The notes under the pieces: model-generated
The model's input: the letters and a program-made list of their open reading frames with translations, nothing else
Databases searched by the model: none
What the model was told of the DNA's origin: nothing
Shown here: positions 7,880 through 16,823 of the stretch, in pieces
How positions within the stretch are numbered: the stretch's first letter is position 1
Layout: every line of letters starts with the position of its first letter
From: Isosphaeraceae bacterium
GTDB lineage: Bacteria; Planctomycetota; Planctomycetia; Isosphaerales; Isosphaeraceae
Direction of reading: 5' to 3'
Assembly: GCA_025356475.1 (NCBI GenBank)
Contig: JANXSX010000149.1
Location: 1-54,433, forward strand
DNA length: 54,433 nt
Translations under genes and position numbers: made by a program

Positions 7880-8692
7880 ATGCCACTTTGCTTGACCTGG
7901 CTCGAACAAACGTATCTGGCGGTCGAGATCGAAGAACTCACTCCAGAGGCGTTCCGTGGCTGCACGGCCCAGGAAGTCGCCAATCGACCCGCGCGCGTCG
8001 GGAACGCGAGTGGCTCGATCGGGGACCTGTTCCGAGTGGAGGGAGAAGCAGATGGCTCCCTCGTGCTTGAAGGCGATCTCTGCCACGTTCGAGGCATCGG
8101 CCAAGGGATGTCGACCGGGTCGATCGTCGTCCGAGGCAACGCGGGGCCTCGACTTGGTATGAAGATGACCGGGGGGACGATCGACGTTTATGGGGATGTC
8201 GATGTCTGGGCCTGCGCTGAGATGGCGGGAGGTCTCGTTACAGTTCAGGGCCGCGCGGGTGATTACCTCGGGGCGGCTTTGCCGGGGAGTCGGTCGGGGA
8301 TGCGTGAGGGTGTTATCATTGTTCATGGGAACGTGGGTGATGATCTCGGCCTGGCGATGCGGCGGGGCCTGATCGCGGTGGGGGGCAAGGCAGGAGCGGG
8401 CTTCGGGCGGGCCATGATCGCCGGGACAGCCGTCGCCATGGGCGGGGTTGGGCCAGGGGCGGGCTCGGGGATGAAGCGCGGAACCCTTGCCTTGCGGGGT
8501 GTCGACCCCAGCGAACTCCTTCCCACGTTTATCGGGGCGGGGCCCTATCGGCCACCGTTTTGGGCTATTTACGCCCGCAAACTCGAGCAGTTGGGCCTGA
8601 GCCTGCCCCCCCAGGTTATCAGCGGCACGCCCTATCGCTACAATGGCGATCTAGCGGAAGGAGGGCAAGGCGAAGTCTTGCTCTGGGACTGA
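7880..8692 (+). CDS. fhcC: Formyltransferase/hydrolase complex subunit C (formylmethanofuran dehydrogenase C family)
   Basis: 270 residues. The body is a run of glycine-rich beta-helix repeats of the GxxGxxxGxxM type (GMSTGSIVVRGNAGPRLGMK, then MTGGTIDVYGDVDVW, and so on to about residue 215), the hallmark of FwdC/FhcC and of the glutamate synthase C-terminal domain. In bacteria FhcC joins FhcA, FhcB and FhcD to convert formyl-H4MPT through formyl-methanofuran to formate. It begins a plus-strand set fhcC-mch-SDR and is separated from fhcDAB, which lies 3.5 kb away on the other strand. Confidence 0.93.
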   Translation: MPLCLTWLEQTYLAVEIEELTPEAFRGCTAQEVANRPARVGNASGSIGDLFRVEGEADGSLVLEGDLCHVRGIGQGMSTGSIVVRGNAGPRLGMKMTGGTIDVYGDVDVWACAEMAGGLVTVQGRAGDYLGAALPGSRSGMREGVIIVHGNVGDDLGLAMRRGLIAVGGKAGAGFGRAMIAGTAVAMGGVGPGAGSGMKRGTLALRGVDPSELLPTFIGAGPYRPPFWAIYARKLEQLGLSLPPQVISGTPYRYNGDLAEGGQGEVLLWD

Positions 8693-8720
8693 GACTGAGC
8701 GCGACTGCAAAGGCCGAACT

Positions 8721-9680
8721 ATGACGATATCACTCAACACCCGAGCCCAACGGGCGGTCGAGTCCTTGCTTGCCAACGCCGAGGAACGTCGGGTCACGGC
8801 TCACTCCGTCGAGAAGGGGGGCCGATGCATCGATTGCGGGGTCACTTCACGAGGAAGCCTACAGGCCGGTCTCGACCTCGCTCGGATCTGTCTGGCCGAT
8901 CTGGCCCAAGTCACGATCGTGCCCGGCGATGTTGGCGGGGTCGCGTGTCCAATCGTTCAAGTCTTCACCGATCACCCCGTGAAAGCGTGTCTGGCTAGCC
9001 AATACGCAGGCTGGGCGATCAGCGAAGAGAAGTACTTCGCGATGGGGAGTGGCCCGATGCGGGCGGCGTATTGCGGCGAAGCCATCTACACAAAACTCGG
9101 GTTCAGGCGTGAAGAAGCGCACATTGTTGTTGGGGTACTGGAGTCGCGGAAACTCCCTACGCCGGCAGTCATCGCCAAGATTGCCAAAGCCTGTGCGGTC
9201 CCCCCTTCCTGCGTGACACTCTTGGTCGCGCCCACGGCGAGTCTTGCAGGTACGGTCCAGATTGTTGCTCGGTCGGTCGAAACCGCCTTGCACAAACTGG
9301 TTGAGCTCGGGTTCGACATGAGCCGAGTCCTCACAGGTTATGGGACCGCCCCTTTGCCGCCAATCGCCAAGAATGATTTGGCAGCCATCGGCCGCACCAA
9401 TGACGCCATCCTTTATGGAGCAAGGGTCGTCCTCCAAGTGACAGGTGATGATGAGATCATCAAGTCGATCGGCCCCAAGGTCCCCTCGTCTGCGTCTCAT
9501 GATCATGGGGAACCGTTTGCAGCGATCTTTGCTCGCTATGGCAACGACTTCTACAAGGTCGACCCCCACTTGTTTAGCCCGGCTGAGGTCGTGTTCCAGA
9601 ATATTGAGACGGGGCGCACCCACTGCTTCGGGAAGCTGGCCCCGGACATCCTGAGCCGATCGTTCTACGGCGAAGCTTAA
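8721..9680 (+). CDS. mch: Methenyltetrahydromethanopterin cyclohydrolase
   Basis: 319 residues, full length for Mch. Family segments include VEKGGRCIDCGV near residue 32, DHPVKACLASQYAGW, AMGSGPMRA and NDAILYGARVVLQV. The enzyme interconverts 5,10-methenyl-H4MPT and 5-formyl-H4MPT in the cytoplasm. It starts 28 bp after fhcC stops, so they are likely cotranscribed. An AAAGG motif precedes the ATG. Confidence 0.95.
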   Translation: MTISLNTRAQRAVESLLANAEERRVTAHSVEKGGRCIDCGVTSRGSLQAGLDLARICLADLAQVTIVPGDVGGVACPIVQVFTDHPVKACLASQYAGWAISEEKYFAMGSGPMRAAYCGEAIYTKLGFRREEAHIVVGVLESRKLPTPAVIAKIAKACAVPPSCVTLLVAPTASLAGTVQIVARSVETALHKLVELGFDMSRVLTGYGTAPLPPIAKNDLAAIGRTNDAILYGARVVLQVTGDDEIIKSIGPKVPSSASHDHGEPFAAIFARYGNDFYKVDPHLFSPAEVVFQNIETGRTHCFGKLAPDILSRSFYGEA

Positions 9681-9750
9681 GATCGGCATCGCCGGTCGGT
9701 CGTAAGATGGTTCAGCACGCGAACAATTCGAGAGTTAGGATTCTCATCAT

Positions 9751-10551
9751 ATGATCGTCGAGCGTTCGAAGACTGCGTTGATCACTGGAGCGTCGACCGG
9801 CATCGGCGCGGCCTTCGCCCGTCAACTTGCCGCTGACGGCATGAACCTGATCCTAGTCGCACGATCGGAAGACAAGCTCAAAGCACTTGCGCAAGAGCTT
9901 GCCAATGCTCATCAGATTCGAGCCGACGTGATCGCCGCCGACCTGGCGAAGCTGGAGGAAGTCGCCCGAGTCATCGCGGAAACACGAGGAATGGGGAGCG
10001 AGATTCATCTCCTGATCAACAACGCAGGGTTCGGCACGTCAGGGAAGTTTGAGGATCAAGACCCAGCCCGCGAGCAGGAAGAGATTCTACTCAACGTCGC
10101 GGCACTCGTTTCCCTCACCCATGCGTTTCTCCCTGGTATGCTTGCCCGAAGGGCTGGGGGCATCATCCAGGTCGCTTCGATCGCTGGTTTTCAGCCAGTT
10201 CCCTACATGGCGATCTATGGCGCGACCAAAGCCTTTGTCCTCTCGTTCAGCGAGGCCCTTTGGGCCGAATACCGAGGGCGCGGTGTCAAGGTTCTGGCCC
10301 TTTGCCCGGGACCGGTCGATACGCCGTTCTTCGAGATCGCCAAGGCGCATGACATGGCGCTCGGCAAGATGGATACGGCAGAGAATGTCGTCGCGACCGC
10401 ACTCAAGGCGATTGAGCGCGGAAAGAGTTATGTCATTCCCGGTCCGATCTCAAACCGAATTCTGACCTTCCTCACGAGACTCGGCAGTCGAGCCAATGTT
10501 GCCCGACTGACCGAGCGGATGATGCGGCCTAAAGCCAAAGGTCAAGGGTAG
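9751..10551 (+). CDS. Short-chain dehydrogenase/reductase (SDR)
   Basis: 266 residues, classical SDR. The cofactor motif TGASTGIGAAFA lies near residue 11, NNAGFG near 90, and the catalytic Ser with YxxxK in YMAIYGATKAF near 150; CPGPVDTPFF follows. The motif spacing matches NADP-preferring SDRs of the DltE/YqjQ type that act on carbonyls or alcohols. The gene follows mch by 70 bp on the same strand. There is no direct evidence that it acts in C1 metabolism, and the family is too broad for a substrate call. Confidence 0.85.
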   Translation: MIVERSKTALITGASTGIGAAFARQLAADGMNLILVARSEDKLKALAQELANAHQIRADVIAADLAKLEEVARVIAETRGMGSEIHLLINNAGFGTSGKFEDQDPAREQEEILLNVAALVSLTHAFLPGMLARRAGGIIQVASIAGFQPVPYMAIYGATKAFVLSFSEALWAEYRGRGVKVLALCPGPVDTPFFEIAKAHDMALGKMDTAENVVATALKAIERGKSYVIPGPISNRILTFLTRLGSRANVARLTERMMRPKAKGQG

Positions 10552-10708
10552 GGACAACCAGCGAGTCATTCTTATTTTCCGGGCGTTTCAGCTCGAATTT
10601 AACCTGAGCAGGAGCAACAACCGTGAGCCCCATCAGAATCATGAGGGGCCTCCGAATTTGTTCGAGTCGTTTGTCTGGCAAGCATTCTCCGAAGAAATTA
10701 CGGGTTGA

Positions 10709-10737
10709 GGGGGACTCGCCCGCAGGCGAGAACCCCC
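10709..10737. terminator. GC-rich hairpin between convergent genes
   Basis: GGGGG-A-CTCGCC-CGCA-GGCGAG-AA-CCCCC folds into a strong stem with a 4-base loop and small internal bulges. It sits between the convergent SDR and PhoPQ-related genes, 158 bp and 20 bp from their stops, so a bidirectional terminator is plausible. A U-tract is absent, so it may instead be a dispersed palindrome. Confidence 0.45.
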
Positions 10738-10756
10738 CGTTATCCGTGGGCTCGGA

Positions 10757-12067
10757 TCATTCGGCGATGGCCTTGGCACCGGCTTGGGCGATCTGGGTGG
10801 TTAGCTTATACTTGAATCCGTCGACATCGTAGCTCAGCTCGACCAACATGGCTTCGTAGCCGGTCGTGGGTCGTGGGGTCGTGAACGAGGACTTCGTTCC
10901 GTCCATCGACTCCGACGCGGTCCATTTCGCTTCTCGGAAGTCACGAGTCGGTGCCTGAGTGCTCCACACACGTGTTGACTTAGGGGCGGGGTTGGCCGTC
11001 AGCTTGATTTCCAGGGTGTCCGAATTGGTGACGAACTGCCAGTCGACTTTGGGAAGGGTCTGACCCTTTACCGCAAGTCGATACAACGCACCAACACCGC
11101 CGATGGCGAAGTCCCGATTCTGGTCGAGGCCATGCCCCGCGTTCGGCAGGAAGACGATGTTCTTGGGTCCCTTGAGATCGCCGAAGTAGAGGCTCGACGC
11201 GTCGAGAGTCCAGTAGCGGTCATTGGTGCCATGAATCAAAAGCTTGGGCTTGGCGAGACGCTCGCGGTCGCGATAGCTGTAGGGGTCAACCATTGCCCAG
11301 AGGGCCTGAAGTTCGGGAGCGTCGGGGCGCTGGATGAGATCACGACTGACGTAATCGTTGATCTGTTCGCTATACGCGCCCCAAACCTTGAGCTGGTGGG
11401 GACCTTGTTCCTTCATGTTTAACGTATCGATCACCATCGGAGCCAAGGCAATCACCCGATCGTCGACCGCCGAAGTGAGCCAGGTGGTCCAGCCCCGCTT
11501 CGAGGCCCCGGTCACCACGAATTTGGAGACTTCAATCTTGTACTTCTCTTTGGCGAACGCCTGAACGGCATCCATCGCCTTCACAGCGCTCTTGGCCATC
11601 GGGAACAGCAGGGGCCAGCTCTCGTCCTTGGTTTCGAGGTAGCGAACGAAGGTCTCAGCGATCAACGTGTCTTCGGTCTTGTTACCAAGCAGAGGCTGGT
11701 TTGGGACTTGTGCGAGGATCGCCACGCGAGCCTTGCAGCTCTCGGCCATGGCAAAACCGAGCAGGGTATCCCCACCGCGAACTTCGTCGAGATTGTTATT
11801 GCCACCACCAGTGATGAACAAGATCATCGCTTCAGGATTGGTAACGGTCTTGGGTTCAAAGATCCGAAGTTGGTGCTTCCAGGTGATACCCTGCCAGACC
11901 TGAGAGGTCAGCGTGATCCGGTGGAAACTGCCGGCTGGGGTTGTTGTCGTCTCTTCAAATTTCCAGGCAAATGCCGAGTCGGGCCGCTTGACATATTCAT
12001 CAAGGCCAGCCTGAGCGGAATGGGCGAAAGCGAATAGGGCTGCAAATCCGAGACAGAGCCTGGACAT
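10757..12067 (-). CDS. PhoPQ-activated pathogenicity-related family protein (secreted alpha/beta hydrolase)
   Basis: 436 residues from ATG 12067, which begins a clear signal peptide (MSRLCLGFAALFAFAHSAQA); the open frame runs 15 codons further upstream but that adds nothing hydrophobic. Family landmarks are MILFITGGGN near residue 80, the VTGASKRGWTTW nucleophile-elbow-like motif near 190, and PKLLIHGTNDRYW. The family includes PqaA of Salmonella; the biochemical activity is not established. Despite the family name there is no sign of virulence here, and members are common in environmental planctomycetes. The gene sits just downstream of fhcD on the same strand with a 76-bp gap. Confidence 0.88.
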   Translation of the reverse strand: MSRLCLGFAALFAFAHSAQAGLDEYVKRPDSAFAWKFEETTTTPAGSFHRITLTSQVWQGITWKHQLRIFEPKTVTNPEAMILFITGGGNNNLDEVRGGDTLLGFAMAESCKARVAILAQVPNQPLLGNKTEDTLIAETFVRYLETKDESWPLLFPMAKSAVKAMDAVQAFAKEKYKIEVSKFVVTGASKRGWTTWLTSAVDDRVIALAPMVIDTLNMKEQGPHQLKVWGAYSEQINDYVSRDLIQRPDAPELQALWAMVDPYSYRDRERLAKPKLLIHGTNDRYWTLDASSLYFGDLKGPKNIVFLPNAGHGLDQNRDFAIGGVGALYRLAVKGQTLPKVDWQFVTNSDTLEIKLTANPAPKSTRVWSTQAPTRDFREAKWTASESMDGTKSSFTTPRPTTGYEAMLVELSYDVDGFKYKLTTQIAQAGAKAIAE

Positions 12068-12143
12068 GAAGAGTTCTCCGGGATCTCGAGCAACGTAGGA
12101 TCGAAGAGGCATTGAAACATGGTCGAACCCGCAGTGCCAGCCC

Positions 12144-13064
12144 CTATTGCGAGTTCGTTACACCGGCCTCATGCACGCGACGCATGACCTCATGCAGCTT
12201 GATATGAAAAGGGCCGAGTTTGCCACCATAGTTTCCGGCAGTAATCTGGAAAATGCCTGGCAACGCCCCAGCTTCGATCCCCACCCGGGTCGCCTCCTCA
12301 ACGGCCCCGAGCGTGAGCCCATCAATGACGATCTCGTAAGCGGCACCCGCCTTGATGGGTAGCTCGGAGTTGACCAATCCTCGAAGGGTTGGTGCGTAAG
12401 CGGCGTTGGTACTGGCACGTAGGAACTTGTACTTGCTACCCACCTTAGAGCCCGATCGTGCGATCCCACCTGGAAATGGCATGATGACACCGGCAACCTT
12501 ACGCATTGCGAGCAGCGATGCTTCGGCAGCCGCCAGAGTGCAAGGGCCGTCCTTCCCGACGAAAATCAAGTTCCCCCCAGCAACCCCTTTCGTCGTTCCG
12601 AACGTCTCCTCGCAGGTAAATTCGCCGTCCATGACCGGGATTCGCCAGTACCGCTGATCTCCTAGCTTCTTGCTGATCTGCCAGCCGTCGCCGAAATAGC
12701 GGAGCCGCCCACCCACGGTGATGGTCTTCTCACCGATCGGCAGACCGTTATAACAAGCCGTCGTCGGACAAGTCATGACACACTGGCCAACCCGGTTTGC
12801 CACCGCTTTTTCGAGGGCATCCCGGCTGAATGCGAACAGTAGCACAGAGACCCCGGGGCGACCGTCCGGAGCTTCGTTGGGACTCAGAATTCGCTCAATC
12901 GCCGCCTCGGCGTCGCAACCGATCACACTGGTTGCATAACCCGACATGGTTCGACCGGCGATCTCAGCCCAGTTTAGCGAGTCCGCTGTGATAATCACCC
13001 GAGCAGCGGTCATCGGAAAGGCTTCGGCGAATGTGTCGAGAACCTCGACTCCTCGAATGTTCAC
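12144..13064 (-). CDS. fhcD: Formylmethanofuran-tetrahydromethanopterin N-formyltransferase
   Basis: 306 residues from a GTG at 13064. A strong Shine-Dalgarno AAAGGAGGT lies six bases upstream, and the resulting N-terminus (NIRGVEVLDTFAEAF) matches the family start; the ATG at 13091 lies inside fhcA without such a site. Family segments include CVMTCPTTACYNGL and GNLIFVGKDGPCTLAAAEA. The enzyme transfers the formyl group from formyl-H4MPT to methanofuran. The GTG overlaps the fhcA stop (GTGA), so translation is coupled within fhcB-fhcA-fhcD. Confidence 0.95.
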   Translation of the reverse strand: MNIRGVEVLDTFAEAFPMTAARVIITADSLNWAEIAGRTMSGYATSVIGCDAEAAIERILSPNEAPDGRPGVSVLLFAFSRDALEKAVANRVGQCVMTCPTTACYNGLPIGEKTITVGGRLRYFGDGWQISKKLGDQRYWRIPVMDGEFTCEETFGTTKGVAGGNLIFVGKDGPCTLAAAEASLLAMRKVAGVIMPFPGGIARSGSKVGSKYKFLRASTNAAYAPTLRGLVNSELPIKAGAAYEIVIDGLTLGAVEEATRVGIEAGALPGIFQITAGNYGGKLGPFHIKLHEVMRRVHEAGVTNSQ

Positions 13065-14734
13065 GACTGCACCTCCTTTTGACCGTCGCAAGGCACCGTG
13101 ATCCCAGGGCCGATCTCTTCGGGATCGACCCCGAAGTGGGAAAAATGGATCGAAGCACTCCGATGATATTGCTCTTCAATCGACCGGACGACATCCGGAT
13201 CGGTCTCGAACGCCAGATGCATGGTCCGGCCTGCGGGGATGGCCCTGAGTTCGCCACCGTCAAGAACGACATCCCCTCGAATGATCAGATACCGAGGTAA
13301 GGAAAACATCCGAGTTTTGTCATCATCGGGGGCGTAGAGGGTGACGTCGCCATCCGCACCAATCCCAAGATGCCCTTTGTGTTTCAATCCCAGGATTCGG
13401 GCTGGAGCGGCGCGTGTAATGATGGCGATCTCGGCCAAGGAATACTCGCGAGGCAGATCCACCAGCGCCGTCTTCGTCCGAACCGCTTCAGGAAGGCTCG
13501 CGAGCACGTCGCGCCTCAGGCCCCGATCCATCAATAGAGCAATCACTTGCGGATATGCCAGGAAAGAACCACCGTTAGGATGGTCAGTACTCATCGCAAT
13601 CCGCCAAGGATCGTCCATCCGCAGATACCACTCGAGGCCAATCGCCCATTGCCAGGCGTGAACGACATTTTTGTCTCGGTACTCGATCGGAACGATACCG
13701 CAACCGGTCTCCATCTCGATGTCATTCGACACCCATTTCCGTTTGGTCACCCTCTGCAGAAACTGCCCGACCGGTCCGTCCGCCGTCATGCTCGTGGTTT
13801 CGCCGAACAGGATCTGACCGACGTCGACCGTCAAGTTCGGGTGCGCGTTCACGTAATCGACTAGGGGACCCACGCTCGAACCGAAGGAATCGAGATCGGT
13901 CGGTGTTCCTCCATACGAATGGAACTGGATGTGGGCCATGTGCGTTCGATGCCCATCGATCGCACGCATTGACTCCTCACAGATCGCCGCATTCCCAGGT
14001 ACACCTAGGTTCAATCCATGGAGATGCATCGGATGAGGCAAACCAAGCTGATCGACCGCCTGGGCAAGTTCGGTCATGATCTGACGTGGCGTGACATCAA
14101 ATCCGGGAACCTGCTGGTCCAGAGTTGCGAGATTACCGTGGCCTTGCTTCCAGGTCTCGACTCCGCCGGGGTTGACCACCTTGACTCCCAAGGCCCCCGT
14201 CGCGTTCAGGAGCCAGCTCATATACTCACGTAATCGTCCGGGATTTTGCTCCCGGATGGCATCCATCACTTGATGATTATTGCCCATCAGTGCCAGGAAG
14301 CCTTTATCGATAATCGGCGTATCTTGAAACTCATGGTGGGCATGCCTCGCGCCGAGGGGGGCGATCGCGGCATCGACCGCAGTCCCATAGCCAAGCCCCG
14401 CATATTGGTATCCCGTCACGAACGAGGTGGGGACGGTCGAGGTCGTTCCCGATCGGGTGAGTTCAGAACGTGACCACCCTTTCGACTCTCGCGCCTGTTC
14501 GGGCCGGAGTCCCCTCGCGGCATTGACCTTCGACCCGGCGATATGGCAATGCATGTCAACCCCGGCCGGCATGACCACGTAGCCACGCGCGTCAATTGTC
14601 CGATCGGCCTTGAATCCTGGATCCCCTGGAGGAGCAATAATCGACCCATCGCCGATCCAGACGTCGGCCACCACTCCGTCAAGACCGTTGGCGGGGTCTA
14701 CCACGAATCCGCCCCGGATGTGCAATGTCCTCAT
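13061..14734 (-). CDS. fhcA: Formyltransferase/hydrolase complex subunit A (formylmethanofuran dehydrogenase A family)
   Basis: 557 residues from ATG 14734, where the amidohydrolase beta-sandwich opens (MRTLHIRGGFVVDPANG). A longer open frame to 14956 is read out of frame over fhcB and is rejected. Metal-site landmarks of the amidohydrolase superfamily are DMHCHIAG (HxH) near residue 58, MHLHGLN, HIQFHSYGG and the late Asp in STDHPNGG. FhcA hydrolyses the formyl group of formyl-methanofuran to formate. It lies between fhcB (52-bp gap) and fhcD (4-bp overlap). Confidence 0.94.
   Translation of the reverse strand: MRTLHIRGGFVVDPANGLDGVVADVWIGDGSIIAPPGDPGFKADRTIDARGYVVMPAGVDMHCHIAGSKVNAARGLRPEQARESKGWSRSELTRSGTTSTVPTSFVTGYQYAGLGYGTAVDAAIAPLGARHAHHEFQDTPIIDKGFLALMGNNHQVMDAIREQNPGRLREYMSWLLNATGALGVKVVNPGGVETWKQGHGNLATLDQQVPGFDVTPRQIMTELAQAVDQLGLPHPMHLHGLNLGVPGNAAICEESMRAIDGHRTHMAHIQFHSYGGTPTDLDSFGSSVGPLVDYVNAHPNLTVDVGQILFGETTSMTADGPVGQFLQRVTKRKWVSNDIEMETGCGIVPIEYRDKNVVHAWQWAIGLEWYLRMDDPWRIAMSTDHPNGGSFLAYPQVIALLMDRGLRRDVLASLPEAVRTKTALVDLPREYSLAEIAIITRAAPARILGLKHKGHLGIGADGDVTLYAPDDDKTRMFSLPRYLIIRGDVVLDGGELRAIPAGRTMHLAFETDPDVVRSIEEQYHRSASIHFSHFGVDPEEIGPGITVPCDGQKEVQS
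13071..13079 (-). promoter_or_regulatory. Strong ribosome-binding site fixing the fhcD GTG start
   Basis: Reading the minus strand, AAAGGAGGT is followed by a six-base spacer and GTG at 13064-13062. It lies inside the last codons of fhcA. Confidence 0.8.
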
Positions 14735-14786
14735 AGGTCGATGGTCTCGATAATCGTCCAGGTCGCGCTCGACTTCGATCCAGATC

Positions 14787-16022
14787 CTATCGCCTTCGAG
14801 CTTGAAGTTCGACCACTCGCCCAAGCAGATCTCTGAGTAGAGACTCCTCGGTCCGGTAACTTGACTCTTGGATCGCTCGGAGAGGCAGCATGACTCCGTC
14901 GACGCGAGCGACACTCCCCCGTGCTTCGATTCCAGGCCTAGCCCCCTCAATCCCAACCGCGAGGCCTAGCCTTCTCGTTGCCTGGAACCCAATCGCCAAG
15001 GTCGGAATGTTGGTCCCAAAGTGTTGATCGGATTGACCCAAGATGAGTAACACATCCCCTTCCGAGCGGGCCAACCGAGCATCGACCGACGTATCGCCCA
15101 CCAGCGAATGAGGGACTCCCGAGGAGAAGTCGATCGCGGACGGATAGCCAGCCTGCCAGGTGAGGACGGATTCCGCCCCTGCGAGGTTGCCGGCTTGACC
15201 GAGGCCGATCGCCACGAATCGCGTCCGCTCGTTCAGTTCCCGGACCAGTAAGAGCAGACTTTCGATTGAGGCCGCAGGGAGGTCCGACCCAAAGAAACAT
15301 GCCCCATACGAGGCAGTCATCATCGTCGAGGCCCAACCCTGAATCGCCTCAAAGCTCAATCCAGTCGCCGTTTCAACTCGTGCGCGATCGAGCCAAGCGT
15401 TCCGCAAGATCGCTCGCAAGGTCGCAAGAACCGCCAACTGGGAGCAAGGGTCAACACGGTGGGTTACGTCCGCCGGCGTTTTCGAGTTGGACCTAGCCAC
15501 GATCACAGTCCGGGCTCGAGTGAGAAATCGACCCTCGGGCACAGCCGAGTAGCGTTCCATGTGCCTAGGGTGAGTCACCATCGGATCAACACCAAAGAAG
15601 ACGACCACATCAGCCCGGGCCTTCACCTCGCCCAGCGAGGCGGTCACAATCCCGACGCGGGCGAAAGCTTGCTGGCGAGCGAGATCCCACGACTTGCTGG
15701 AGTCGATCACCCCGCCAAGGGTGTCGGCCAGAGCAACGGCGAAGCGCTGGGCTTCGATCGTCAGGCCGCATAGGCCCGTGATCAGCGGAGCCTGGGCCGA
15801 AACCAGAATCTCGGCGGCTCGATCGAGAGCAGCATCGGCGGTCGATGTACTGCCATCGATGGTTGCCTCAAGCGTGGGCTGTCCTTCGTGAGAGAACCAA
15901 ATCCGACCCGGATCGCAAGCATGCCGAGGATCGAGGATTCCATCTTCATCCACGATCACTTCGATATCGTCACATAAGCAGCCGCATCCCAGACAGACCG
16001 AACGCCCTGCGGTGATGGGCAT
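14787..16022 (-). CDS. fhcB: Formyltransferase/hydrolase complex subunit B (formylmethanofuran dehydrogenase B family)
   Basis: 411 residues from ATG 16022 (MPITAGRSVCLGCGCLC); an upstream TTG at 16040 is possible. The N-terminus keeps a CxxCxxxC-type cysteine group and a further Cys (RHAC), as in the Fe-S region of the archaeal catalytic subunit. The segment VDPMVTHPRHMERYS is typical of the family. Where archaeal FwdB carries its molybdenum/tungsten-ligating Cys (a TASVCHGP-like region, recalled from memory), this protein reads SSKSWDLAR with no Cys. That would fit the known loss of dehydrogenase activity in bacterial Fhc, in which FhcB is thought structural. Confidence 0.92.
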   Translation of the reverse strand: MPITAGRSVCLGCGCLCDDIEVIVDEDGILDPRHACDPGRIWFSHEGQPTLEATIDGSTSTADAALDRAAEILVSAQAPLITGLCGLTIEAQRFAVALADTLGGVIDSSKSWDLARQQAFARVGIVTASLGEVKARADVVVFFGVDPMVTHPRHMERYSAVPEGRFLTRARTVIVARSNSKTPADVTHRVDPCSQLAVLATLRAILRNAWLDRARVETATGLSFEAIQGWASTMMTASYGACFFGSDLPAASIESLLLLVRELNERTRFVAIGLGQAGNLAGAESVLTWQAGYPSAIDFSSGVPHSLVGDTSVDARLARSEGDVLLILGQSDQHFGTNIPTLAIGFQATRRLGLAVGIEGARPGIEARGSVARVDGVMLPLRAIQESSYRTEESLLRDLLGRVVELQARRR

Positions 16023-16055
16023 GCTCTTGGTCCCTTTCAAAGAACGAAGCGTCTC

Positions 16056-16793
16056 TCAACCTTGAGGATCGATGATCCCGGCGAACCGCCCATCATGCAA
16101 GGCCGAGCCGACCAGGACGACCGAGGCTCCTGCATCTTCCAGGGCGGCCAGGTCCCCAGGTCGGTCGATACCGCCTCCCAGGGACCACTCAATCCCAGGG
16201 TGTTTGCTGGCCAGCTCGCGAAGTAAGGGGAGTGTTCCTGTCCCTTGCCCCATTCCAACCCGCGTGAGGTCGAGAATCAAGCATCGGCCAAATCCCGCTT
16301 TACAAACAATCTCTGCCACTTCCAACGGAGTGGAGCTTGACCATGCCGATCCGGGAGCAAAGATGGGCTTTCCCTCGCGAAGGTCCAAGCTGAACACGAC
16401 CCGATCCTTGCCGGCAAGAGCGACGATCGCGTTCAAATCATGTGGAGATCGCCAGGTCTCTAAGCCAACGACGACCGTTTCAACCCCGGCATCGAGCAAT
16501 CGTGTTAGATCATCGAGTGAACGAATTCCAGCGTCGACCCAGAGCCGGAATCCGCGACGGATCAACTCCTGACTGACCGGGCTCGAGGCCCCCCGACCCT
16601 CGATAGCGTCGAGATCCGCGAGATATAAGTCGGGATAGCCGAATGTCTCGCGGATCGCCTCAGCGAGCTTGATTGGATCGGAACCGGGTCGCAAGATCGA
16701 CTGAATCGGGCGATAATCCGACCGGTGTCCCCCCAAGGCACGTACTGCCTGCCCGAGACGGATATCGAGTACAGGGATGATCCGAAGAGCCAT
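16056..16793 (-). CDS. HisA/HisF-like TIM-barrel protein of the C1 cluster
   Basis: 245 residues from ATG 16793 (MALRIIPVLDIRLGQAV). HisA-like elements are the first-strand Asp in PVLDIRLG, a second Asp in VVFSLDLREG, and phosphate-binding loops SLGGGIDRPGDL and VLVGSALHDG. It ends 33 bp before fhcB starts on the same strand and is divergent from the MfnD-like gene. HisA homologues are found in C1 gene clusters of methylotrophs and planctomycetes, where their role is unproven. A function in methanofuran or methanopterin synthesis is inferred from context. A genuine histidine-pathway HisA cannot be excluded because both catalytic Asp positions look intact. Confidence 0.78.
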   Translation of the reverse strand: MALRIIPVLDIRLGQAVRALGGHRSDYRPIQSILRPGSDPIKLAEAIRETFGYPDLYLADLDAIEGRGASSPVSQELIRRGFRLWVDAGIRSLDDLTRLLDAGVETVVVGLETWRSPHDLNAIVALAGKDRVVFSLDLREGKPIFAPGSAWSSSTPLEVAEIVCKAGFGRCLILDLTRVGMGQGTGTLPLLRELASKHPGIEWSLGGGIDRPGDLAALEDAGASVVLVGSALHDGRFAGIIDPQG

Positions 16794-16823
16794 GGCGGAG
16801 AATCTCTCATCAGACGGCGAATC

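Noticed and set aside
14735-14956. N-terminal extension of fhcA
   Set aside because: It overlaps fhcB and does not resemble the family; the amidohydrolase beta-sandwich begins at ATG 14734.
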